This document shows positions 25,363 through 34,072 of a stretch of DNA of 64,000 nucleotides, one piece after another. Every line of letters begins with the position of its first letter. Position 1 is the first letter of the stretch. Source of the stretch: Rhizobium sp. Root708 (GTDB lineage: Bacteria; Pseudomonadota; Alphaproteobacteria; Rhizobiales; Rhizobiaceae); NCBI RefSeq assembly GCF_001429725.1, contig NZ_LMHV01000012.1, positions 310,875 to 374,874 of the forward strand. The letters are read 5' to 3'. Made by a program: the position numbers and the translations under genes. Below the pieces are notes generated by a model. It was not told the origin of the DNA. It worked only from the letters and a program-made list of their open reading frames with translations, and did not search any database.

Positions 25363-27378
25363 TCAGAACTCGGTCCAGTCCGCATCCTTGCTTGGCTCGG
25401 CGCTGCCGAAGGCACTCGCGAGCTTCTGGCCAAGCGCGCGCGCAGGCGACGAGGACGGTCGCGAAACGCCAGGTGTCGCGACCCGGACCGGCGCCTTGCG
25501 GGTGACGACGGGCTGGCTTGCCGGACGCGGAGCGGTGGCTGCCTGAGCAGGCGCGGAGCGCGCGCCCGTCGGTACGAAGTTTGTAGCCATGCCACCCGTA
25601 CCCGTCAGCTTGAACTGGTCGAGCAGATTGCCGAGCGTTGCTGCTTCGGTCGCGAGCCTATGGCTGGCAGCCGTGCTTTCCTCGACCATGGCGGCATTCT
25701 GCTGCGTGCCCTGGTCCATGGTGTTGACGGCGGTGTTGATTTCCTGAAGGCCGGTCGATTGTTCGCGTGCGGCTTCCGCGATCGCGTTGACGTGCTGGTT
25801 GATCTCCTGCACCTCATGGACGATCTCGTCCAGTGCCTTGCCGGTTTCGCCGACGAGCGAAACGCCGGACTGGACGTGGTCGCCTGAGGTCGTGATCAGC
25901 GACTTGATCTCCTTGGCGGCATTGGCCGAGCGCTGCGCCAGTTCGCGAACTTCCTGTGCGACAACCGCAAAACCCTTGCCCGCCTCGCCGGCACGCGCGG
26001 CCTCGACGCCGGCGTTGAGCGCCAGCAGGTTCGTCTGGAAGGCGATGTCGTCGATGACACCGATGATGTTGCCGATCTCGACCGAGGATTGCTCGATCTG
26101 CTGCATCGCATCGACTGCCTTGCGCACGACGTTGCCGGATTTCTCGGCGCCGTTCCGCGTCCTTGCGACCAGCGAGCGAGCTTCCTCGGCGCGCTTGGCG
26201 GCGTCCTTGACCGTCGTTGTGATTTCTTCCAGCGCGGCGGCCGTTTCTTCGACGGAAGCAGCCTGCTGTTCGGTACGCTTGGCGAGCTCATCGGCGGCAG
26301 CGCGGATTTCGCTGGAGCCGGCCATGATCGCCCGGGCATTGGTGCCAACGGTCTGCATGGTTTCGTTCAGCCTGTAGACTGAATTGTTGAAATCCTGGCG
26401 CAGCGCGTCGAGATCTCCGACGAAGGGCGTGTTGATCTGCGAGGCGAGATCGCCTGCGGCCAGACGACGGAGACCATCGCCAAGCGCGCCGACGGCACGC
26501 GACAGATCGGCGGCTTCGGTGGCCTTTTGCGCATCGCGTTCACGACGTTCGCTGTCGCTGAGATTGCGGTTCCGCTCCGCCTCGTTTTCGAGACGTCCGC
26601 GCTCGATCGCGTTGTCACGGAATACGGCGACAGCTTCCGCCATCTTGCCGATCTCGTCGCGGCGGTCCAGTCCGTCGATCGGGCTTGCCGTCTCGCCCTG
26701 GGCAAGGCGCGTCATGCGTTCGCGCAGCTTCGCCATCGGTGCGGAGATGCCAGCCTGTGCGATCCACACGCTCAGTCCGATCGCGCCGAGAACGGCGAGG
26801 CCGATCAGCGCGAAACAGAGGTCGATGCGTGCGTTGACTTCGGCCGAGAGTTCGTCGCCGCCATCGTTGAGAAGGGACATCAGCGCATCGTTGTTGGCGA
26901 TCAGCTTCGGTGTAGCGAGGTTGAGCTTGGCGTTCAGGTCAGCGACGACGGCGAGCGCGCCGGCCTTGTCCTTCGCCTGCGCAAGCTGGGTGGACTTGGC
27001 GGCCAGCGTCTCCATCTCGTCGATGCTTGCGATAAGCTCGTCGGTGGCGGGCTTGCGACTCGGGACGAGCTGGGCCGACTGCTGCAGGCGCTCGCGAGCC
27101 TGGGTGAACCTGTTCGGTGCTGCGAGGGCGGCGTTGAATTCCGGCGTCTCGGGCGTCAGGTTGGCAACGAAGGTTGCCTGCAGCACGGCGGCGTTGGCTG
27201 AGGCGCTGGCGCGGGAGGCCTGCATCGCCGCGAGCGCTTCATGGTCGATGAACGCGCTGTAAGCGGCATCGGCGCCACGGAATTCGCTGACAGTGTAGAT
27301 GAGGCCGCCGATCGAGATCACGCCAAGAAGCGCGACGACCGATATGATCTTGGTGCGGATTTTGAGATGTTTCAGCAT
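25363..27378 (-). CDS. Methyl-accepting chemotaxis protein
   Basis: A 671-residue chemoreceptor. Membrane helices lie at about 9-31 and 184-206 and enclose a mainly helical periplasmic sensor of about 150 residues. A HAMP domain and a second HAMP-like segment (LRRLAAGDLASQI) lead into the signalling domain, whose hairpin tip is DIAFQTNLLALNAGVEAARAG. The protein ends in DWTEF, a CheR/CheB-tethering pentapeptide of the kind seen in some rhizobial receptors. The start at 27378 (MLKHLKIRTKI) places the first helix correctly. A longer frame to 27486 adds an unlikely leader. Ligand unknown. Confidence 0.93.
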   Translation of the reverse strand: MLKHLKIRTKIISVVALLGVISIGGLIYTVSEFRGADAAYSAFIDHEALAAMQASRASASANAAVLQATFVANLTPETPEFNAALAAPNRFTQARERLQQSAQLVPSRKPATDELIASIDEMETLAAKSTQLAQAKDKAGALAVVADLNAKLNLATPKLIANNDALMSLLNDGGDELSAEVNARIDLCFALIGLAVLGAIGLSVWIAQAGISAPMAKLRERMTRLAQGETASPIDGLDRRDEIGKMAEAVAVFRDNAIERGRLENEAERNRNLSDSERRERDAQKATEAADLSRAVGALGDGLRRLAAGDLASQINTPFVGDLDALRQDFNNSVYRLNETMQTVGTNARAIMAGSSEIRAAADELAKRTEQQAASVEETAAALEEITTTVKDAAKRAEEARSLVARTRNGAEKSGNVVRKAVDAMQQIEQSSVEIGNIIGVIDDIAFQTNLLALNAGVEAARAGEAGKGFAVVAQEVRELAQRSANAAKEIKSLITTSGDHVQSGVSLVGETGKALDEIVHEVQEINQHVNAIAEAAREQSTGLQEINTAVNTMDQGTQQNAAMVEESTAASHRLATEAATLGNLLDQFKLTGTGGMATNFVPTGARSAPAQAATAPRPASQPVVTRKAPVRVATPGVSRPSSSPARALGQKLASAFGSAEPSKDADWTEF

Positions 27379-27571
27379 GGAGATCCACTTGAGGTCCAGT
27401 GTTGCGCTGGACTGGCATTTTGGGAGAACGAGAAGGGCGATCTGAATTGGCGGGAAATGCCTGGAGTGGCTCGACATGCGCATCATGCGTTGCGGTCAGA
27501 AAAAGAGCCGGCGTCGTCGGTCTCGAATAGAGGCGATATTGCTTAATGGGGACCTAACGGCCGAGCGATGT

Positions 27572-29539
27572 TCAACGAAATTTTTCAGCGTTTACGCTTC
27601 TGACGGAATGGAACCGCGCGGGATGCAACTTTCCTTTTGTATCGGTCGGCAGGTGGGGCGTCTTGCTCCAGAAGAACGGCTTGAACGGGAGCTCGAGAGC
27701 CGCGCGCCAGGCGGCAAGCGAAATCATCAGCCAGTAGACGGGAACCGCCAGCCAGCGCTGGCCGATCTGTTGCCGTTCATCCCGCAGCATCGCCCGCCGG
27801 CCGAGCAGGTAGAACAGGCCGTAGCTCATTGTCGTGTTCGCGATGTCGAGCATGAAAAGGACCTGCTCGGTGCTGCCGGGCGGCGGAAAACCGAGCAACA
27901 CATAGGTCGCGGTCGTCATCAAAAGGACGATGAGCCAGGGATGGGCGAGAGAGGAAACCAGCATCCCGCCGATCAGCAGCTGGAAAACCGCGAAGGCCCG
28001 AGGTCCCATCTCCTTTAGGAGCACGAGCGGCGAACGCATCATCACCAGCCAGGTCTGCAGCCAGCCCTTGAACCAGCGGGTCCGCTGGTTCAGCCAGACC
28101 TTCGCGGTCGTCGGCGCGTCTTCATAGGTGGGGCAGTCGATCACCCCGCAGCGGTAGCCAAGCCGGTAAAGCCGCATGCCGAGGTCGGCGTCCTCGGTGA
28201 CGTTGTGGGGATCCCATCCGCCTGCTGCTTTCAGTTCCGCGACGCGCAGGTGGTTCGACGTGCCGCCGAGCGGCATCGGCAGGCGGTAGCTCGCCAGCAT
28301 CGGCAGCAGCATCCGAAACAGCGCGGCATACTCGAGCGCGAAGGAGGCTGCGATCCAGGATGCGCTTCCGTTGGTGGTCACAAGCGGCGCCTGCAGGCAG
28401 ACGACGTCGGCGGGGCTTGCCGCGAACTCGGCGTGCGCGGCGCGCAACTGATCCGGATGCGGTCGATCTTCCGCATCGTAGATGACGAGGAATTCGCCGC
28501 GCACGGCAGTTAGTGCATAGTTGAGCGCCTTGGGCTTGGTGCGCGGCTGCATGGCCGGCACTTCGACAAGCTCGAACTGCGGTCCCAGCTCCTCAGCGCG
28601 CAGGGCGGCAATGGTCAGGTGATCATCAGCCTCGCAGATGAGCTTGATGTCGAGCTTTGAGGCCGGCCAGTTCAGCCGCTTGAGAGCGGCCACAAGCTGG
28701 CCCGCGACCTCGGCCTCCTTGTAGAGGGCAACGAGCACCGTGTAGACGGGCAAACGGTCGGTCGTTTGCGGCATGGCTGCCGATTTGCGGGTATGGCCGA
28801 GCGCGAGCGCACGCAGCAGAATTGCTCCCATATAGATCATCGAGACGGTCAAGTGCACGATGAGCCCGGTCGCCACCCCGGATGCAAAGGCCGCGGCTGC
28901 GGCACAGAGGCCGAGCCCTGCCAGAAAACCCTGCTTGCCTGAAAGAACGATCCGCGCGCTGAAACCAGCTCGCGTGTCGAACAGGTGCCGGGCACTATCC
29001 TTGACGCGGCGCTCGGCGCCGCAACGCCAGACGGCCTGCCGCAGCGCCGCGGGTGTCGTGATGACGGTTCGCTCCGAGAGCGTCGGGCGGTCGCGCATGA
29101 ATGCAGCGATCTCGTCGAGTTTCGAGATCTCAGGCACGATCGCCAAAACGGCCCCGCTGACATGGTTTAGCCTGACCATGCGTGCATCGATCAGCTGCGT
29201 ATCCAGCGTCTTGCTGTCGGCAATCAGCGAAGCGTCGATGGTGGGAAGAAACGAGAGCCGCAGCACGCGCGCCAGTCCGGCATAATAGCTGTCGGGGTCA
29301 AGCGTGCCGCTTGCGAGCAGTTCGCGTTCTATCGTTGTACCGTTGTTGCGAGCGGCGATCGCTGCGCGTGCAATGACCGGCTTCCCGATACCGAGCCTGA
29401 GCAGCGCATCGATTTCGACTTCGAACGAATCGAACGCCGCCCTTTGCGGAGCGGGCCGGTCGCGAGACGATATAGCGATGTTATGCGGCGCTGCCTGGTC
29501 GGCTTCCAGCCCACCCAGCGCATATTCCCCGATACGCAT
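27572..29539 (-). CDS. Family 2 glycosyltransferase with N-terminal MshEN-like domain
   Basis: A 655-residue membrane glycosyltransferase. The N-terminal 45-170 region (DALLRLGIGKPVIARAAIAA, DPDSYYAGLARVLRLSFL) resembles the MshEN/GspE N-terminal domain, which binds c-di-GMP in some proteins. Two membrane helices follow at about 205-245. The GT2 domain has ALYKEAEVAGQLVAAL, DAED near residue 355, TEDADLGMRLYRLGY and the processive-synthase motif QRTRW near 486. Several C-terminal helices complete it. The product is probably a polysaccharide, but which one is unknown. It lies upstream of the chemoreceptor on the same strand. Confidence 0.88.
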   Translation of the reverse strand: MRIGEYALGGLEADQAAPHNIAISSRDRPAPQRAAFDSFEVEIDALLRLGIGKPVIARAAIAARNNGTTIERELLASGTLDPDSYYAGLARVLRLSFLPTIDASLIADSKTLDTQLIDARMVRLNHVSGAVLAIVPEISKLDEIAAFMRDRPTLSERTVITTPAALRQAVWRCGAERRVKDSARHLFDTRAGFSARIVLSGKQGFLAGLGLCAAAAAFASGVATGLIVHLTVSMIYMGAILLRALALGHTRKSAAMPQTTDRLPVYTVLVALYKEAEVAGQLVAALKRLNWPASKLDIKLICEADDHLTIAALRAEELGPQFELVEVPAMQPRTKPKALNYALTAVRGEFLVIYDAEDRPHPDQLRAAHAEFAASPADVVCLQAPLVTTNGSASWIAASFALEYAALFRMLLPMLASYRLPMPLGGTSNHLRVAELKAAGGWDPHNVTEDADLGMRLYRLGYRCGVIDCPTYEDAPTTAKVWLNQRTRWFKGWLQTWLVMMRSPLVLLKEMGPRAFAVFQLLIGGMLVSSLAHPWLIVLLMTTATYVLLGFPPPGSTEQVLFMLDIANTTMSYGLFYLLGRRAMLRDERQQIGQRWLAVPVYWLMISLAAWRAALELPFKPFFWSKTPHLPTDTKGKLHPARFHSVRSVNAEKFR

Positions 29540-29598
29540 GACTCTGATACACCGTCGTTAGTTGTGGCAGTGCATATTCATCCCCGAGGCGGATCATA

Positions 29599-30474
29599 AT
29601 GGTGCGAATAAAACCGGCATCTCTCAATCTTAAGGGGTTTTTCTGCTTATGGCTGTCATTGGTTGCATTTCTCGCCCCTAAAATGCTGCTTGCGCAGCAG
29701 CCGGCGCCATCCCTGCCGCTCCTCTTCGATTCCAGGGAGCGATTGGCCAAGCCCGACTTGTCGGCGCTGGTGCGCCTTCGGTTTCTGACCTCGGTCGATT
29801 TTCCGCCGTTCAATTTCATGGATCAGAACGGCAAGCTCTCCGGCTTCAATGTCGATCTCGCCCGTGAGATCTGCGCCGAACTGGAGATCGCCGACAAATG
29901 CCAGATCCAGGCGCTGCCTTTCGCGGACCTGAAGGAGGCGCTCGCCGCCTCGCAAGGCGACGCGGTCATCGCCGGTGTTGCGGTCAGCGAGCAACTGCGC
30001 AGCCAGTTTGCCTTTTCGCGTCCCTATCTGATGCTGCCGGCCCGCTTTGCACGCAATCTGAAGGCGCCGCTTCAGGGTGACAGCGCCGCTGCCCTTGCGG
30101 ACCGACCGGTCGGCGTTGTGAAGGCGACCGTTCACGAAGCGATGCTGGCCGCCTATTTCCCGAAAGTGAAGGCCGTGGCGTTCGACAGCAAGGAGACGCT
30201 GCTGACCGCATTGAAGGACGGCAAGGTCGACGCAGCCTTCGCTGATTCCCTGCAGCTTTCCTTCTGGGTGGCGTCACAGGCATCCGGCAATTGCTGCACG
30301 CTCTTCGATGGGCCATACACCTCGGAACGGTTTCTCGGCGAGGGCATGACGATCATGCTGCGACAGAAGGACGACGTCTTGAGAGCGGCCTTCGACCATG
30401 CGCTGGCCGCGCTGTCGCGGAGCGGCCGTCTCCAGGAAATCTACCTGCGTTATTTCCCTTACGGTCTCTATTGA
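29599..30474 (+). CDS. Lone periplasmic solute-binding protein (amino-acid type)
   Basis: A 291-residue family 3 solute-binding protein with a signal peptide at about 1-32 (LSLVAFLAPKMLLAQ). The binding domain begins LRFLTSVDFPPFNFMDQNGK and contains GFNVDLAREICAEL. SQFAFSRPYLMLPARF and VDAAFADSLQLSFWV are the hinge regions. No permease or ATPase gene lies nearby, so it may serve a transporter elsewhere, or act as a sensor. It is divergent from the glycosyltransferase with a 59-base gap. Confidence 0.85.
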   Translation: MVRIKPASLNLKGFFCLWLSLVAFLAPKMLLAQQPAPSLPLLFDSRERLAKPDLSALVRLRFLTSVDFPPFNFMDQNGKLSGFNVDLAREICAELEIADKCQIQALPFADLKEALAASQGDAVIAGVAVSEQLRSQFAFSRPYLMLPARFARNLKAPLQGDSAAALADRPVGVVKATVHEAMLAAYFPKVKAVAFDSKETLLTALKDGKVDAAFADSLQLSFWVASQASGNCCTLFDGPYTSERFLGEGMTIMLRQKDDVLRAAFDHALAALSRSGRLQEIYLRYFPYGLY

Positions 30475-30488
30475 GGGAATGTGACTGA

Positions 30489-30902
30489 TCAGCCCTTGCG
30501 GAAGCGTGCGATCGCACTGCGTTCGATTGCAGCGCAGGTGAGCTTGTCCAACCCGAAGCGATCGCGAAGCAGGCTGAGCAGGCGCAGTTCCTCCGCCTTT
30601 ACCGAAAGATCTGCGGAAGCGACTTCCACGGCAAGCGCATAGGCGGTGTCGTAGAGGCGGATCGGCAGTGTGTCCTTGACGGTTTCGAGCACGATGTCGA
30701 GACCTTCGGGTCCAGCGAGAAGAGCCGCGCAGTCGCGGGCGACCGAAATCAGCTTGTCGTCGTCGAAGCCCCTGAAGACCGGCAGAAAGCCGATCAACTG
30801 GCCGATTCTTTCCATTTCGCGATCGTTCATCGTGCTGTCGACGGCGGAGGCCATCACCATCACGTAGATCAGTGCGTCGTGGGGCGAAAGCGGCTTGTTC
30901 AT
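30489..30902 (-). CDS. TerB-like protein
   Basis: A 137-residue helical protein of the TerB / TerB-like family (acidic helical bundle). The N-terminal LSPHDALIYVMVMASAVDST-type metal-site helix and the later ASADLSVKAEELRLLSLL fit. The start at 30902 gives MNKPLSPHD with GAGGA upstream. A frame to 30929 is longer. TerB proteins are linked to tellurite and stress responses, but isolated copies like this one have no known function. No other ter gene of that operon is near. Confidence 0.78.
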   Translation of the reverse strand: MNKPLSPHDALIYVMVMASAVDSTMNDREMERIGQLIGFLPVFRGFDDDKLISVARDCAALLAGPEGLDIVLETVKDTLPIRLYDTAYALAVEVASADLSVKAEELRLLSLLRDRFGLDKLTCAAIERSAIARFRKG

Positions 30903-30954
30903 GCGGGAAAGGTCCTCTCTGTTGGACACAGAGTTTAGGGAGTGGCCGGCGGCA

Positions 30955-31692
30955 TTACAAGGGATCGGGTAGCGCTTGCGGCAGTGGTTCGGTCGCTGGT
31001 GTCACCGGATCTCCCTTGCGCGGATCGTCGCCATGGATGCCCTTCCTCTCGTCCTTCGCGCTCTTTCCGATGTCCGCCAAGGAAGACCCCTCCGACGGTG
31101 CGGCCCAGCCGTTTTCCACCAGCCATCGCGAAATGTCCTGCGTGCCGATCTTGCAGGATGCCGTGGTCGTTCCGCTCCACGTCGCGTCGTCGAGATCGCA
31201 GTGCACCGTGCGCAATCGCAGAAACAGTCGGAAGTTGGTCTTCGCCAGCATGCCGCAAGGCCACTCTTCTCCGTCGGATCCGCTGCAGACCTTGTCGAAA
31301 GGTGTCGCTTCTATCCCGGCAAGCTGCAGACGCCGGTCGCCAAAGCCAAGAATGCCGGCGCTCTCGGCAACGGGGCGCGGTAGATCGACGCCGTTATCCG
31401 CTTTCACTCTCGGCGTTTCCGGGATTACCGCAGCCACGCGCTCCAGCGGTCTTCCATCGACGCTGGCCGGGTAGAACTGGCTTGCGTCGTCGATGGGCCG
31501 CGCGTTCATGCTGGCGGCAGGATCGGTGGTTGGGGAAGGGGCCGCGGCTGTTTCCGCCCGCTCGGGTGAAGTGGTTTCGTCGGCTGCCGCCGTTTGCTGC
31601 GCATCGGTCCGCAGGCGCTGGCCGCCGAAAGCAATCAGTGCGACCACAATTCCGATCCCCGCAACAGCCGTGAGTATTGTCGCAGGGCGCAT
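30955..31692 (-). CDS. Exported thermonuclease-like protein
   Basis: A 245-residue protein with an N-terminal signal anchor (about 3-24), a disordered Ala/Thr/Pro stretch (about 28-62) and a C-terminal domain (about 95-210) like staphylococcal nuclease (LQLAGIEATPFDKVC, EEWPCGMLAK, ISRWLVENGWAAP). Four cysteines may form disulfides. The catalytic Arg/Glu set of true thermonucleases is not clearly present, so activity is uncertain. It starts 12 bases after the S24 repressor gene on the same strand and is probably cotranscribed. Confidence 0.75.
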   Translation of the reverse strand: MRPATILTAVAGIGIVVALIAFGGQRLRTDAQQTAAADETTSPERAETAAAPSPTTDPAASMNARPIDDASQFYPASVDGRPLERVAAVIPETPRVKADNGVDLPRPVAESAGILGFGDRRLQLAGIEATPFDKVCSGSDGEEWPCGMLAKTNFRLFLRLRTVHCDLDDATWSGTTTASCKIGTQDISRWLVENGWAAPSEGSSLADIGKSAKDERKGIHGDDPRKGDPVTPATEPLPQALPDPL

Positions 31693-31703
31693 GGAAGATT
31701 TTC

Positions 31704-32369
31704 CTATTGGCTGGCCCAGATGATACGGGCAATCCAGTCTACGTCGGAAAGCTCGATCGTCCGGTTCGGATGCTCGGGATTCAGCGACATCAGCTCGATG
31801 GAACGCGGGCTCTGGCGCAGCAGTACCTTCGCCATCACCTCGCCCTCGCGCGTCTTGACGACGACGCGGTCGTTGCGGCGAACCTGGGCGCCTGGCTCGA
31901 CGATCAGCACGTCACCGTCGCGATAAAGCGGCATCATGCTTTCGCCCTGGACTTCCAGCGCATAGACGCCAGCCTTCTGCGACGGCGCGGCCGGAAACTC
32001 GACAACATCCCAGCCCTGTCCCGCCGGAAAGCCACCGTCGTCGAAAAAGCCGCCTGCACCCGCCTGCGCAAAGCCGAGAAGGGGGATGGAGCTGCCTTGC
32101 GGCGGAAACGCGCCTTCGGGAAGGGAGGAAAAGCCGTTGGTCGGCCGCATGAAGGTCAGAAACTGCTCCATGCTGGCACCTGTGGCATCCAGCACCTTGG
32201 CAATCGATTCCGTCGACGGCCAGCGAAGACGCCCGTCGGCTGACAGTCGCTTGGATTTGTTGAACGAGGTCGGGTCGAGGCCGGCACGTCGGGCAAGCCC
32301 TGACGGCGTCAGGTCATGCCGTTCGGCAAGCCTGTCGATCGCTCCCCAGATCTGCTCGTGTGACAGCAT
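31704..32369 (-). CDS. HTH transcriptional regulator with S24 (LexA-like) peptidase domain
   Basis: A 221-residue regulator. A helix-turn-helix covers about 18-62 (LTPSGLARRAGLDPTSFNKS). The C-terminal S24 domain has the serine in QGESMMPLYRDGD (Ser144), the general-base lysine in EVMAKVLLR (Lys181) and candidate Ala-Gly cleavage bonds in GFAQAGAGGFF (about 99-109). It resembles phage CI-type repressors that self-cleave on DNA damage, but rhizobial chromosomes commonly carry this form outside prophages. A 21-bp inverted repeat lies 30 bases upstream of the start codon, and a half-site overlaps the start region, so autoregulation is likely. Confidence 0.88.
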   Translation of the reverse strand: MLSHEQIWGAIDRLAERHDLTPSGLARRAGLDPTSFNKSKRLSADGRLRWPSTESIAKVLDATGASMEQFLTFMRPTNGFSSLPEGAFPPQGSSIPLLGFAQAGAGGFFDDGGFPAGQGWDVVEFPAAPSQKAGVYALEVQGESMMPLYRDGDVLIVEPGAQVRRNDRVVVKTREGEVMAKVLLRQSPRSIELMSLNPEHPNRTIELSDVDWIARIIWASQ

Positions 32370-32398
32370 GTTTCAATCCGTGCGGCTGCATGCGGAAG

Positions 32399-32419
32399 TA
32401 TTTCAATCGGATTGAAATA
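32399..32419. promoter_or_regulatory. Candidate operator of the S24 regulator
   Basis: TATTTCAATC and GATTGAAATA are perfect 10-bp arms around a single G. A half-site TTTCAATC is repeated at 32371-32378, next to the start codon. Confidence 0.65.
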
Positions 32420-32474
32420 TTAGCGGCAAGCGTTACGGGAGTAAAGAGATGAGAGGAATAAAATCCTCTTCCTC

Positions 32475-33122
32475 TCATGCGACGAGCGCCATGTTGATCT
32501 TGCCGAGTTGGATCACGGCCTGCGTGCGGCTGTCGACATTGAGCTTGAGCAGAATAGCCGAGACATGTGCCTTGATCGTCGCCTCGGAAACACCGAGCTC
32601 ATAGGCGATCTGCTTGTTCAGCAGACCTTCGGCCAGCATGGTCAGTACGCGGCTCTGCTGCGGTGTCAGCGTATGCAGCCGGTGGATCAGGTCGGCGACG
32701 TCAGGGTCCTGTTCCTGTCCGTCACGGTAGCTTTCGGGCGTGGCGATATCGCCGGCAAGGACCGTCTGGATGCCGTGGCGGATGTCCTCGATCCCTGACG
32801 ATTTCGAGATGAACCCGGACGCGCCGAGCTCCAGAGCGCGGCGGATCGTCGTCGCGTCGTCGGTTGCGGAAATGATGACGATCGGCAAGCCGTTGAACTC
32901 GGAGCGCAGCGCCATCAGACCGGAAAAGCCGCTGACGCCGGGCATCGAAAGGTCGAGCAGCATCAGGTCGGCGTCGGGATGCTTGACGGCCGCCATGCGA
33001 GCAGCCGCGAAATCGCCGGCTTCGACGATATCAGGATGGCCTTCCATGCCGATCACCGCCTGGCGAAGCGCATCCCGAAACAGCGGGTGATCGTCGGCGA
33101 TGATGATTGTCTGTTCCTGCAT
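32475..33122 (-). CDS. NarL/FixJ-type response regulator
   Basis: A 215-residue response regulator. The receiver has acidic ADDH at 9-12, the phosphorylated Asp57 in LMLLDLSMPG, the conserved Thr/Ser in IISATDD and Lys in FISKSSG. A LuxR-type helix-turn-helix covers about 148-205 (LTPQQSRVLTMLAEGLLNKQ, VSEATIKAHVSAIL). No cognate kinase is adjacent, so it is an orphan here. Targets unknown. Confidence 0.93.
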   Translation of the reverse strand: MQEQTIIIADDHPLFRDALRQAVIGMEGHPDIVEAGDFAAARMAAVKHPDADLMLLDLSMPGVSGFSGLMALRSEFNGLPIVIISATDDATTIRRALELGASGFISKSSGIEDIRHGIQTVLAGDIATPESYRDGQEQDPDVADLIHRLHTLTPQQSRVLTMLAEGLLNKQIAYELGVSEATIKAHVSAILLKLNVDSRTQAVIQLGKINMALVA

Positions 33123-33211
33123 CGATCACTCCCTCCCAAGAGCTCGATTGCCCCGCATGGCGCGTACTCCCCACACGCTCCATGCCTCAATTCTGAAGAG
33201 ACTATATCAAA

Positions 33212-33610
33212 TCACGTCTTTTGCGGAAGGGCATTGCGTTCGTCTTCGCTTTGGAATTCCTTGACTATCCCCATGAAGCTGCGCATCCAGCGCTCCATGA
33301 TGCCGATCGAGCGGTCGATTTCCGCGTCCGAAGGCAGCGCCTTGTTGACGATGCTCTTGTTCTCCAGCGCCGTGACGCGGCCCGAAAGCCGGTCGAGTTC
33401 CTGCTCGTAGGCGGCGCGCTCATCGGCGGCCATGCGGCAGACGAGCGTGCCGTCCTTCTCCTCGCAGAGCGACATGGCGCCGGTCTGCTTGTCGAGGCGC
33501 ACGAAATGGTCGCCGCTGCGCTCAAGCTGGAAACGCGACGTGTCCGTCTCGGCCGCATAAGCGCCGAGTGGCAGGAGAAGGACGAAAAGGCCGATTGCGA
33601 TATTCTTCAT
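33212..33610 (-). CDS. Small secreted protein, unknown
   Basis: A 132-residue protein with a signal peptide at 1-19 (KNIAIGLFVLLLPLGAYA), a cysteine pair (SLCEEKDGTLVCRM) and a helical, partly coiled-coil C-terminal half (AYEQELDRLSGRVTALE). GGAGG lies five bases before the ATG at 33610, which decides the start over a longer frame. It is probably periplasmic. I recognise it as a common rhizobial hypothetical but no family. Confidence 0.82.
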   Translation of the reverse strand: MKNIAIGLFVLLLPLGAYAAETDTSRFQLERSGDHFVRLDKQTGAMSLCEEKDGTLVCRMAADERAAYEQELDRLSGRVTALENKSIVNKALPSDAEIDRSIGIMERWMRSFMGIVKEFQSEDERNALPQKT

Positions 33611-33718
33611 GGTTTCCTCCGGAAATCTCGGTGGCTGCCGCATTTTTCGCGGCGAGGCGTGGACATCGCCGTCGCTTTGCGGCAAAGCCCGGGAAAGACC
33701 AGCCATTCTGAGGCCATC

Positions 33719-34072
33719 ATGACCCTGACACCCACGCTTTACAAGATCGTGACGGAAACGCTCTGGCGGGAGGCGAAGGCCGCCGGGGTGTTTCGCGGGG
33801 CAGCGATCGACCTCACGGATGGCTATATCCACTTCTCGACGGCCACGCAGGTCAAGCAGACGGCGGCGCTTTACTTCGCCGGCCAGACCGGACTGATGCT
33901 GGTTGCCGTCGATAGCGGCAAGTTCGGCGACGAGCTCGTTTTCGAGCCTTCGCGCGACGGCGCGCTCTTCCCGCATCTCTATGCGGACCTGCCTTTCTCG
34001 GCCGTGCTGTGGGAGGCGCCGCTTCCCCTCGATGTCGCCGGCCAGCATATTTTTCCGGACCTTGCACCATGA
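33719..34072 (+). CDS. DUF952 family protein
   Basis: A 117-residue DUF952 protein. The hallmark is TDGYIHFSTATQVKQTAALYF, with the conserved HxS pattern, and the C-terminal FPHLYADLPFSAVLWEAPL. The fold is related to ADP-ribosyltransferase-like proteins, but no activity is established for the family. The ATG at 33719 has GAGG upstream. Its stop overlaps the pyrD start as ATGA. Confidence 0.88.
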   Translation: MTLTPTLYKIVTETLWREAKAAGVFRGAAIDLTDGYIHFSTATQVKQTAALYFAGQTGLMLVAVDSGKFGDELVFEPSRDGALFPHLYADLPFSAVLWEAPLPLDVAGQHIFPDLAP

